A stretch of 64,000 nt of DNA. It comes from Mugil cephalus. Taxonomy: Eukaryota; Chordata; Actinopteri; Mugiliformes; Mugilidae. Position numbers and translations under genes: made by a program. Each line of letters opens with the position of its first letter. Position 1 is the stretch's first letter. Shown here one piece after another: positions 25,358 to 36,500 of this stretch. Where the stretch lies: contig NC_061774.1 in NCBI RefSeq assembly GCF_022458985.1, positions 13,072,616 through 13,136,615 on the forward strand. Reading direction: 5' to 3'. The notes under the pieces are model-generated. The model saw nothing but the letters and a program-made list of their open reading frames with translations. It was not told the DNA's origin and ran no database searches.

Positions 25358-26005
25358 CCTGTGAAGTTGCCTGTAGACGTAACTACACACGATCTTCAAG
25401 CAAATTGCACTGTTATTTATCTACCAAAAGAAATAATTTTTTGACATTTCTGGGTACATTGAATTGAGTCAGTATTGTCATATACACCGATCAGGCATAA
25501 CATTAAGACCACTGACGGAAGAAGTGAATAACATTGACCATCTTGTGACCATGCAATGTACACTTTTGGACCTGGCTTTAGTGTGTGGATGTTACTTACA
25601 ACACAACGTGTTGACCTGGCCTCCAAATTCACTAGATCCCAAACTAATTAAGTATCTGTAGAATGCACTAAGGATGGAACAAGAGGCCCCACCCCTCCCC
25701 TTAACCCAGAGAACCCAAAGGCCCCCACTAACAACATTTTATTGCCAGACAGCATGGCGCATGTCCATTCTCTGATGAGTCACAACAGTTTTGGAGGCAC
25801 AAGGCAGACCAACACAATATTAGAAAAGTGGTCATAATGTTATGCCGGATCGGTGTATATCTTTAACTAACCATTTTCTGTTATAAACAATGCTTTTATT
25901 TATCATTTCATTAAATTTTAAAACATGCCCTGGAAGTATTCTCAAAAATAACTCGTTATCACTGTTGTGTTAAACCCCGTGGAAATAAAACACAGCATTT
26001 GGTCA
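25358..26005 (+). other. zbtb5: 3' UTR of ZBTB5
   Basis: The first plausible canonical poly(A) signal on the plus strand, AATAAA, is at 25984-25989. The UTR so defined contains a complete Tc1-derived short element (25483-25859). It ends less than 100 bp from the poly(A) signal of the converging GRHPR gene. Confidence 0.5.
25483..25859 (+). mobile_element. Tc1-derived short element, copy B
   Basis: The best preserved copy, about 376 bp. Ends are inverted repeats: tacaccgatcaggcataaca on the left and tgttatgccggatcggtgta on the right, flanked by TA. It contains the same transposase C-terminal remnant ([16 protein letters not shown]). Too short to encode a transposase, hence non-autonomous. Confidence 0.85.
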
Positions 26006-26066
26006 TTTAATTGATCTATTTCCAGTTCAAGAAAACATTGTTTCACATTGAAACCAAACCAGTGTT

Positions 26067-26072
26067 TTTATT
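26067..26072 (-). terminator. grhpr: Poly(A) signal of GRHPR
   Basis: AATAAA on the minus strand, 506 bases beyond the GRHPR stop. A second-choice signal cannot be excluded. Confidence 0.55.
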
Positions 26073-26577
26073 CTTCAGAAAAATCCTACTTCATACAAAA
26101 CTGGAGTGTTATGTGCTTCAGTGGGAGAAGAGGGAGCGTTAATATGAGATTAAAGTGCAGACCTGGAAGTAAAATGCTAATCTGTTTGGCACCTCTTAAA
26201 TTCGGGATGGGAGGGATGAACAACTACTGATTCTATTCTGAAGGAATTATTTAAAATGCGAAAGAGAAGGGGTTTTATGTTAAGATCCTCATAAGGCACA
26301 GACTGCATACAGGGTTTATGAAGATCTATGAGTCATTATCCTCTTTTTTAAGACCTTGAAATGACAAAACTGCACTGATTTCTTTCCTCACAAGTCGACA
26401 CAGTGCGACAGAGTCAATTGACACCACCGAGCTAACGCCGACAGGATGGAAACGTGCAGCTGAGGGTGAACGTTTAGTATTCGTACTATTCTTTTCATCT
26501 ACATGATAAAATTATTCTTCGCTGTTGTCCACGAGGCACCGGAGGAGACAGCAGACACAGTGGTTAAGTTGTAACCT

Positions 26578-29500
26578 CTAGAAAGTGAGTTCACTGGGCA
26601 TGTCTGTGCCCTGCAAACCACCCAGCAGGTTTCGGGCGGCCAGAGCCGACATGATGCCTCTCGTGGAGTAAGTGGCACTGCCGATGTGCGGTAACACCAC
26701 TGCGCAAGAAAAGAAGGAAGAGGAAATAGCTTTAAAAAAAAAAGCAAATGAAGAGGACAAAAAAAAAAAACAGTAAACTTGTGTCATGACTCGTCAAACT
26801 CACCACAGTTTTTTAGTGTGAGAAGCGGGTGGTTTGTTGGGAGTGGCTCAGGTGTCGTGACATCGAGCCCAGCTGCGGCGATCTGGCCGCTGCTCAAAGC
26901 CTCGTACAGATCCTCCTGGTTCACCACAGCTCCCCTGAAACAAGTGATTCACCGCATTCCCATTTTTATGTGTTTTAACAGAAAAAGATGTAGCAGGATG
27001 GTGTGCGGCCATGAAAAATGTCTACCTGCTTGAGTTGATGAAGACCGCTGTGTTCTTCATCTTGCTAAAGAAAGCCTTGTCACACAGGCCCTGAGTTTCA
27101 GGCGTCAGGGAGCAGGAAACGACTATGAAGTCGCTCTCAGACACAAGCGTGTCCAGGGGAACTGTTCAACAGTGAGAAAGCAGAAGAGGCAACACAGAAT
27201 AAGTGAAGAAACAGATCACAGTTTTTTTTTTTTTGTTGTTCATGAGAATAGCACCCTTGGTTTCTCTTTTACTTTTCCTTACCAAACTCTCCATTCACCT
27301 CAGCAGCGTGAGCTTTGACTGTTCTCCCAGAGTACAGCAGTCTCTTCACTCCAAAGGGCATCAGTCTCCGAGCTATGGCCATTCCTGAGCACAAACACAC
27401 CTTAGATATAACAGACAGAACGGGACCTTATCTCACGGTCTATGTCCTACGATAATAGACTCGCTGTGCCAAAGTAAATGAAGCAATAGCTGTAAACTCA
27501 ACCTATGCGCCCCAGTCCAATAACTCCTACAGTGCTGCCAGAGAGACCGTAACCACACAGCCACAGAGGCTTCCACGAGCTCCAGCCACCGCTGGAAAAC
27601 ACAGTACGACCATTGTGTGGATGAATTAAGGCAGCATGTGGTCTTGGTTAAAAAGTTACACCAACACAAATACAGAAGTGTACTGATTAGTGTAAATGTG
27701 TAACTGACTTTTTAACCTCCTCCACTCCCTCCGGTAGTCTTCGGGCGGTGGCGAGCAGCAGAGCCACGGTCAGTTCTGCCGTGGCATCGGTCAGGACGTC
27801 CGGAGTGTATCCGACGCGTATGCCGCTGTTGAAAAACAAACAGCGACGTAACTGTGACGCAACGTCAAACATGCTCTCGCACTGTGAAAGATCGGTTTTT
27901 GTTAGCGCGGCTCACCGTTTTTTAATCTCATCCATAGCCAAATGGTCAAACCCCACGGAGAGGGTGCTGATAACTTTCAAGTTTGGCCCTGAAATAAGAG
28001 AAATATGGTGAAACGTAAACACTAATACTGTGCAGAGTATTACTACACTAGTCTGCTCGAATTTAGTCGAAAGAATCGAAAGAAAAGTCAGAAGATGTCG
28101 GAAATCAAAGTGATCAGAAAGTTCTTTATCTAAAATAAAACTAGTGATACAACAATATCACCTAACTTTACAATTAAAGTATTTAATACACAGACAAATT
28201 GCCCTCATCCTTTCCATAGTGCTATACTGTATTATTGTTACATTAATAGTAGTAGAAGAAGTGCTGTATTTTTCTTGCAGCTTGTCGGGCGGGAGTTAAC
28301 TGTAACTTCATTATATTCTGTTTAGTATAAAAAAAAAGTTTCCAAAAATGCTGAGACATGGTGCAAAATGCAAATAAATAGCATATTTAACTGAATATAG
28401 ACAACAACTGAGAAACAGTGAAGTTAGTAAGAACTCTATGCCAGCAAAAGTGGTTTTGGTTTGTCTTTGTCTTTGTTTTGTGATATAGACAAGTCTCAAG
28501 ATTCTCTAAATCTTTTAATTAAATTACGTTGCAATGTCACACTGAGAAATGTTATTCTTAATCCGCAGAAATATTTGCCCGCTCAGTCTTTCCGGGAACT
28601 GTGAAGCCTGCCCCGCCTTTACTTGGTAAAAAGCTTTCTGGGATTCTCTTTTTATGAGTTTAGAAGTCATATTACTGACCCGTTGCCAACTAACCTAATT
28701 AGATGTTAAATATTCATGCAGGTGATTTGTTGTAGTGTCTTTGAAATGGGATGCTTACACTAAGCGCAAGAACATTTCATTACGTTTCAACATGTGATAT
28801 GTTGTCTTTTCAATTAAATATAGGGTCATATAGGGTTGATGAGCATCAACTATTTATTTACATCTTACATAGTGTCCCCAACTGTTTTTAGAAATGGGGT
28901 TGAAGTTGAATCTGCATAGACTGTGTCATATACAACAGTTAGGTTCGTATCTATTTGAACAGTGACACAAGTTTTTGTTATTTTAGCCGTTAACCAAAAC
29001 GTCTTCAAGATACAGTTATATAATCAATATGGGTTTAAAGTGCAGACTCTCAGCTGTGATTTGATGGTATTCGCATCCAAACCGGAGGAAGTGTTTAGGA
29101 ATTAGGAGTATTAGGAGAAGCTCTTTAATATGTAGCCACCTCTTTTTCAAGGCACCAAAAGTAATTCAACAGCTCACTCGAAAGCTCTTTTGTAATTTAA
29201 GCAGGTTAAAGGCCTGGAGTTAATTCCAGGTGTGGCACTTGCAGTTGGAAGCTATTGCTGTGAACCTACAACATGACGTCAAAGGAGATCTCAGTGAAAG
29301 TACAACAGACCGTCCTTAGGCTGGAAAAAAGACAAAACCCACCAGAGGGACAGTGGAAATGTTAGGAGTGGCCAAATCCACTGTTTGGTACATTCTGACC
29401 CTAACCCTAACACATTGGCGACCTCGGGAACTCAAAAAGGCCTGGACCTTCACAGAAAACAACAGTGGTGCGTGATCACAGACTCCTTTCCACTATGAAG

Positions 29501-30716
29501 AAAAGCCTTTCACAACATCCGACCAAATGAAGGACACTCCCCAGGAAGTAGGTGTATCAGCATCTAAGTCTACCATAAATCCAACAAGGTGCAAACCATC
29601 AATCAGTCTCAAACACAGAAAGGCCAGACTAGACTTTTTTAAATTCTTAAGCAGGGATATACTTTCTGCTCAGAATTAAGCCAAGTGCAGCAAAGTTTAT
29701 TGGATAGTGCTTCACAGTACAGATGGACAACGACCCAGAACATACTGCAAAAGCAACCCAGGAGTTTTTTAGAAGTGAGATATTTTACAATGGCAAACAA
29801 CAACTGAAGGCAGCTGCAGTAAAGGCCGGGCAAAGCATCACAAAGGAGGAAACCCAGCGTTTGGTGATGTCCATGGGTTGCAGACTTCAGGCAGTCATTG
29901 TCTGCAAAATATTCTTAACGAGGTGTTCAAAACTGGCATTTTGTTTATGGTAATGCTAATTTACAAAAATGACTTTTGAGCCCCTGAAATGAGAAGACTG
30001 TATAAAAACGTTCCATAGGACATATTTGTCCAAACCCTTTAATTTAACATTTAAGTCGGCATGTAGAGTCCAAATCATGAAGACTGTGTCACTGTCCAAA
30101 TATGTGGGCTTAACTGTATATCCTCATTAAAATACAGTAGGATGTTTATGTTCGTGTGCATGTTGCAAATTACAGCTGTCAAATAAACGCACCCGAATAA
30201 AAAGTGCAATCTATTCATTTGAAATATTGTTGCAGCACATGTTTAAGGGGACATAAAGTGACCATCCTGGTTATGTGATGGATGTATCACCCAGTTCTTC
30301 ACACACAAACCAGTCCAGGCGTGAGAGGACAGTAACGTGGATCAGTACCTGCCGCATCCAGGACCTCAACGTCTATCTTGTCTGACAGCATACACAGGAG
30401 ACCGTGAGCCCCCTGGACACCTTTGAGAAGCTCTGTCCTCGGCACAGGCTCGTCCGAGTCCCACAGAGACACCTCACACCTGTTTCCATGGAGACACAAA
30501 AGGACCAAACTCAGACTCAGACGTGAACACGTACAGAGGCTAACAGCTATGCTAGCTGATAAAGCTGGCAGTATAGGCGTTGTCTGTAACTTTAGCAGAC
30601 AGTTTTCTAGATGTTAGAAGTACTTCATACACTCCAGCCGCTGAAAGGATCTTCATCCCTTCTTGCGGGATGCGCCTCGTTAAGAAAACCTTCATGATTT
30701 TACCAGCTGCCTGCAT
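26578..30716 (-). CDS. grhpr: Glyoxylate reductase/hydroxypyruvate reductase
   Basis: NAD(P)H-dependent D-2-hydroxyacid dehydrogenase that reduces glyoxylate to glycolate and hydroxypyruvate to D-glycerate. Loss in human causes primary hyperoxaluria type 2. Nine exons in transcript order: 30716-30624, 30472-30349, 27988-27916, 27825-27709, 27591-27503, 27384-27283, 27161-27026, 26934-26804, 26699-26578. Total 328 residues, equal to human. Visible: Rossmann motif [21 protein letters not shown], substrate and catalytic region [11 protein letters not shown], and LPHIGSAT with the catalytic His. Human has SRGDVV where this has SRGAVV. The start at 30716 has an in-frame stop just upstream; a second in-frame ATG at 30695 gives [10 protein letters not shown]. 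The exon 1/2 junction could shift by a few codons. The large intron between exons 2 and 3 contains a Tc1-like element. Confidence 0.96.
28929..30119 (+). mobile_element. Tc1-like DNA transposon, about 1.19 kb, degraded
   Basis: Terminal inverted repeats are still legible: left acagttaggttcgtatctat, right atatgtgggcttaactgtat, each followed inward by a CAGTGACACA-type block. The inner sub-ends also pair (ATATGTAGCCACCTCTTTTT on the left is the family's known inner repeat). Transposase remnants read on the plus strand, including [16 protein letters not shown] near 29723, which contains the family's DNDPKHTAK-like catalytic motif. Many stops and frame changes; no intact transposase. It lies antisense within GRHPR intron 2. 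Confidence 0.85.
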
Positions 30717-32203
30717 CCCACTTCAACGGCGCAAGTTATTTCAAGTCCCTTTCGGGCAGAAATAGGAGCTCTGTGAGGAGGGTGGTCTTCTGCACACTGA
30801 GGTCAGGCTGAAATTTAAACCACTTAACCTTCACCGTGTGCAGCGCTGAGTGAAAGGGCTACCAGTTTATTCAGACACCAGGAAGTAGCACTCGGTTTCT
30901 CGCCAGTGCGCCTGCGCGGAGATGGAGCTATTTTAACCGTACGTGGGTGGGTTTGGGTTGTTCCCTGTTCTCTTCTGACGGATGTTTGTTTTTTTTGGCG
31001 TCCTTACATGTCAGACATACAGACTGTATAAACTTAGTCTTGTCTGCTGTCTAACTGGACAGGATGTCAGTTTTTAAAACATATAAAAGTCTGCGCCAAT
31101 GCAAATCAATCTTAAGACAAACTCTTCTGAATTAATTCGTTTTCTTATTGATTTATTTGGGAGCGAGCTGTTACACATAGGCGAGAGTCTTATCCTAGCG
31201 TAGGAATGTTGCCATTATTCCTGAAATTTTGTTTCCTGAGATCTCACACACAAAAAAAAGGAAGGACAGGACAGCTTCGCAGCGCCTTGGTTTTAAGACG
31301 CATGCGCGTTGTGTTTTTTCAACAGGCATCATTTCACTTGGGCAACAATTATTTGCTTAACAACATGTCAGCCGTCATAAAACGTAAGACTGACCAGTTT
31401 AACGAAATAAATGTTTTATTGACAGCACTTCGAATTATAATATTGCTACGTTACATTTTGTAAAGTCGTTTACTGAGCTTCCGTGGGCCAGGTTTAAATG
31501 GTTTTACTTGAGAATTTTCTTTAATGCTACAGTCTTATTTACTACTAATACTTTCCAATCCGAGTTTAGAGGACAATTATCTATACTTACTTTTCTACAT
31601 ATAAATGATAACAATATGCTGTTCTAAAAGAATAAAATAGCGTCTGTGAATACTTGCCATGTTTTGTATGCCTATGTGGAGGAGACACTTCTCTTTTTTA
31701 ATATGGTTTTATTCTAACATTGTTCAGCGGTTTCTTGATAGTCTCCAGTCCCCCACGCAATTAGACTTAAACAAAGTATCTATGTAATCTAATCTAATCT
31801 AATCTAATCTAATCTAATCTAATCTAATCTAATCTAAATTATGAATACAAGTTTGTATTCTTCTGCTTTCCCACCCTATTAACTGCTTGACCGCCCCTCA
31901 CGTCGGTCTTGTGACTATTTTGAAGACTGGGCTGGCCGCTGCCCTAAATGCACATACATGAAGTCATATAATGATAGCATCAGTCACACGTTTTTTTTTT
32001 GTTTGTTAGTTTTTTTTTTTTTTAGATCACTTCTGTGTTATGTAAGTACGTCTTGCAGTTTTGTAATATTTTAAACATTATCTTGAGTATTTCTTTTTAT
32101 GTGATTGTAAACTTTGATTGATTAATAAACGTTTAGGGACTCCTGTACCTGGATGGTTGCGGTATTTTTCTTCTTTGACGTGCAGAGACGTGGCCCTGCG
32201 TGA
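30717..32203. other. GRHPR-SSH3 intergenic interval, synteny junction
   Basis: Contains the divergent promoters of GRHPR and SSH3 and a (TAATC)n pentanucleotide repeat at 31785-31836. No gene, transposon or RNA gene recognised. Genes on the left belong to human 9p13, those on the right mainly to 11q12-q13. Confidence 0.6.
31785..31836 (+). repeat. (TAATC)n pentanucleotide microsatellite
   Basis: About ten perfect copies of a five-base unit. Confidence 0.95.
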
Positions 32204-32211
32204 TGACGTCA
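32204..32211 (+). promoter_or_regulatory. ssh3: Full CRE palindrome in the SSH3 promoter
   Basis: TGACGTCA in a GC-rich context, about 220 bp before the first SSH3 donor (exon end 32425, GAAAG then GTAAG). A CREB/ATF-type site is inferred from the motif only. Confidence 0.55.
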
Positions 32212-32299
32212 CGGTCGCCTCCCGTGTCTCAGCTCGGCGGTGGCAAACTCTGGCCAAACTGGAGCAGTCGCGGCTGTAAATGGTCAAGTTCTCCTCAGC

Positions 32300-33518
32300 C
32301 TCGGAAGCGACAGAGAGCGGAATAAGGAGCTCTCGGTGCGGAGCCAACAACCAGGCGCCAAAAAAAAAAAAAAAAACGACAACAGACAAACTGGAAATTA
32401 GAGCGCGGGACAGAGTGTGTGAAAGGTAAGTGTCTTCTTTAGCCTATATTTATACGCGTTGTTGTTGCCTTGGTGAGGACAGCAGTTAGCTGGCTCGGGC
32501 TGTAACAGGCTAAACACGCGCAGTGCTGCTAGCTTGTGGGCAGCGGTTTCACTAGAAACCATGTCTGCTTTTAGCTCATATGTCAATATCGGACGGTTTT
32601 TCGTGAAGATTACTCATTTGTTCACAAGTCCGGAAAACAAATGAGCGTTATCTGTATGCATCGAGCTGAAACCATGTCGGCTGTCATATAAGGCGCCACC
32701 GACCTAAGGTGATGGTAAACAAACCATCTTCTTCTTGTGTGGAAAGGTTTCAGGCAGGTAACTATGTTTATTCTATGTGTAAATAAAAAAATAAATAAAT
32801 AAGAAAGAAAGAAAGAAAGAAAGAAAAAGAACTTTAGGTATGTAATTTAATATTATATAATATAATATCGATATTGCTGGATACATCCTCCATTAAGACT
32901 GTACTTTTTCCAATTATTATTGACCAGTTTTTATCATTATCTTGTTTTTTGTGCCTTGTCATGCTTGTGTCACTGTGTAGAGGATAAAAGATTGTGTGGC
33001 AGGAAAGAAATACAGTTTTAATCCTGTGTGTGTGATTAATGACTCTCTGGCTTTCAGGAGAGATTTACATGAGCTCATTTGTCACTATATATGTATACTG
33101 TGAAATTACCTGCAGATCTTGGTATTTGATTACATTTATTCAAAAGTCATGTAAATCCCGTAAATGTGTGGTTTTGCATCCCCAGATATCAGTCCATTGG
33201 TAACAATATTTCGTATTATATTCCTCTACATCAACCACTTTAAACACTACTGTAATAATATTTTGTCAATTTCTCCTCAGCCGTTGAAAATTTGCCATGA
33301 AAAGCTTGTTTATTGGGTTACAAATGAATGCAAATATCTCTGTGTTATTTCAGAATAAATACTCGTATTTACCCCACCCACCGCACTCCTCTGGCTGAGG
33401 AACCTGCAGAGCCTGTCTGAGCCTGCCAGAAGCAGCAGCAGGTTTAGTGGAGACAAACCTGTACTGTGCAATGGCTCTGTTGACCCTGCACCGGATCCCG
33501 TCTATCTCCGCCGCTCCA
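32300..33518 (+). other. ssh3: SSH3 5' exons
   Basis: A non-coding first exon ends at 32425. The second exon starts after ATTTCAG at 33355 and holds the ATG at 33471. The intron between contains an A-rich (GAAA)n stretch at 32781-32830 and nothing else recognised. Confidence 0.6.
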
Positions 33519-36500
33519 GTGAGTTCAGTCATGCCACTGCCATGTGGTGCACAAAACGCTTTGCATTGTATCCTCGAGTATGAAGTTGTTTACCTTTTTG
33601 CCTTACAAAGAATGATTCAGTCTGTTGGCTGGGAGCTGTTCCCGCCAGCCCCCCCGAGAGCTCTGCGTGAAGAGCGGCCGCCCCCTCGGCGTGCCGTTCT
33701 GTGAACATCGTCACCGCGTTTGCCTGAAAGATAACGAGACCGTTTTGTTTTTCAGTGTTTGCCAGTGATGTGATTTCACTGATAAGTTGACAGGGCGATC
33801 GTGTCACGGCTACATGGCCGTAGACGTGATTAAGCTCGCATTCGTCACAACATCGTCAGGAATTGATTAAATCGCGTTACGTCTGTTCAAATGCTGGCTG
33901 TCACTGTTAAATACATACAAACACTGCACTGTCAGCTTCTGTCTCTCCTACCTTACATTCTGTCATCATGAACTTGAATTAGTGTTACAAGTGTCGGGTG
34001 CCTGGCTTTTACTGTTCGTTTTTATTTGTGTGTTTTTTTTACATGGCTAAACCATAAATTACTTAATTGTTGGCCCAAGTCTCATTTTTTCTGCATATCT
34101 TGTCACATAATCTAATCACATTTCTATCTAAACTTGTTTTCTCTCTTTTTTTTTTCCTTCAAACCCTCATCGTTCCTCCCTTGGCTCCTGCTCACTTCTC
34201 CTCTTTAATTTCTTTTTTTTTTTTTACTTGACTGTGTCTGGACTTGTCAGTTGCGTAACAGGTAATGTTACTGTCTCAAGTTTCTTTCTCTGTGAACCGT
34301 TTTTGTCACAGCTACTTCTCTCTTGTTTCTTTCTCCCTCCCCTGCCTTGCATTCTCCTGAACGTCGTAGCGTTGTCTTTCACAGTTTATCTGCTTGTTTT
34401 CTGTATGTGCTTCCATATCACTCTCTGTGTCTGTGTCCTCACTACTGCATCTCAGCTGTGAGCAAGAGTTAAAACTAACTGTTTCCAGTGTTCCCTGAAG
34501 ATTTTGATTGTCTGTCCAACGCGTTTATCTTTAATAAGTATTAGAAACAGTGTGCAACATGTTCTCATATTGGTGTAATACAGCTAGACCTTCCTTAGGT
34601 GTGTGCATATGCCAATCTTTTTGATAGCTACAAACAATCTGCACAACAGAAACTTTAGAATTGATAAATAATGAAATTATAAAACATGTAATTACTTGGA
34701 CAGAGTCATAATATATTATAGGTTTGTACACGCAAACCGAATGACGCAGACTCTAATAGTGGCTAAATCCTTTTCATCTTCCAGTCTACTTGATCCTTTC
34801 TTGTGATTTGTTTTGTGTTTCAAGGATGAGCTCCTCCAAAGAAGAGGGAGACTTCAGAAAAGGTAGATGTACACCCATGCCGGCTTTGAAATATCATTTA
34901 ATTAAAACCCAAGCAAAACATAACCACCAGCCTCGACTGCAGCGTCGTCAGTCACTGACGTTTGTCTGTCTCTAGGGAGAGCTTTGCCCTCGTAAAAGGG
35001 GCAGCTCTTCTGCTGGAAGATGGCGACTCCGTGGGGCTTCACGAGGAGACTTCTCAACCTCCGACTTCACCGGTGAAGCAGGACAGTGGAGCATCAGACA
35101 CGCGGCGCAGGCACCTCCACGCCATGGTTGAACAGCTCAGACCGGAAGATACTTTGAAGCTGGTGAGGGAACGTGTCTACACTCGAGCTGCAAAGTATTT
35201 GAAAAATGTTGCATGAGTTGCATGCATCTATATAACAGGTGGAAGACCTAAGGATATACACTATATATTGCCAAAAGTATTTGCTCACACATCCGAATAA
35301 CTGAATTCAGGTGTTCTAACCACTTCCATGGCCACAGGTTTATAAAATCAAGCACCTAAGCATTCGGAGTGTTTCTACAAACGTTTGTGAAAGAGTGGGT
35401 TGCCCTCAGGAGCTCAGTGGTATTTTACCGTGGTACTGTGATAGGATGCCACCAGCGAAACAAGTCCAGTCATGAAATTTGCTATCAAGTATTTCACAGT
35501 CAACTGTCAGTGGTATTGTAACAAAGTGGAAGTGATTGGAAACGACAGCAACTCAGCCAAGAAGTGACAGGATACGTAAAATGACGGAGCGGCACCAACT
35601 TTCTACAAAGTCGACCGCTCCAGACCTCCAAACTTCACGTGGCCTTCAGATTAGCTCAAGAACAGGGTGTAAGTTGCATCCCGGCCCTACATCACCAAGT
35701 ACGATGCAAAGCCTCGGACTCGGTGGTGTAGAACAGGCCACCGCTGGACTGTGGAGCAGTGGAGACATTCTCCTTAGGGGGGGGGGGCAATCAGACATCT
35801 CCATCTGGCAATCTGATGGTGCAATCTGGATTTAGTGGTTGCCAGGAGAACGGTACTTATCTGACTGCGTTTTGGCAAGAGTGAAGTTCGGTGCAGCGGC
35901 GGGGGATTATGGTGTGGGGTTGTTGTTGTTCAGGAGCTGGGCTTGACCGCTTAGTTCCAGTGAAAGCAACTCTGAATGCCTCAGCATACCAAGAGATTTT
36001 GGACAGTCCGATGCTCCCGACTTTGTGGGAACAGTTTGAGGTGGCCCCGTTCCAACGTGGCTGGTGCACAAAGCGAGGTCCACAACGGCGTGGATGAGGG
36101 AATTCGGTACAGAAGGACTTGACCGGCCCGCACAGAGTCCTGACCTCAATCCGACGGAGCAACTTTGGGATGACTGCGATCCAGGACTTCTCGTCCAACA
36201 TCAGTGTCAAATGAGCTTCTGGCAGAATGGTCAAAAAATCTCATAAGCACACACGTTAAGAATGGGATGTCACTTAAATTCATACGCGTGTAAAGAGTAT
36301 GTCAGATTAGCTATTTGAAGTTAAAGGGCCTTAACGCTGCTTCAGATGAACAAAAGTAATTCGAGTGAAGTGATGTGCTTATTTTGGAGGAGGTTAAGAC
36401 AGAGAGCACCAGTCTCTCATTGTTACTTGTTATGAGCAGATACCCTTAAGAGAAACAAACGTGAATGGCGTATCCCCAACAAAAAGCCTTTTGTGGGAAG

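Noticed and set aside
29397-29412. Telomere-like CCCTAACCCTAAC inside GRHPR intron 2
   Set aside because: Only two units, inside a Tc1-like element; chance or drift of element sequence.
34863-34975. An SSH3-like RLQRRQS string just upstream of exon 3, which at first suggested a 16-25 nt micro-intron or an assembly collapse
   Set aside because: Reading the exon 34825-34862 in the other frame gives DELLQRRGRLQK, which joins the 33471 exon (MALLTLHRIP) and exon 3 in perfect phase and matches human SSH3. The string in the intron is a coincidence.
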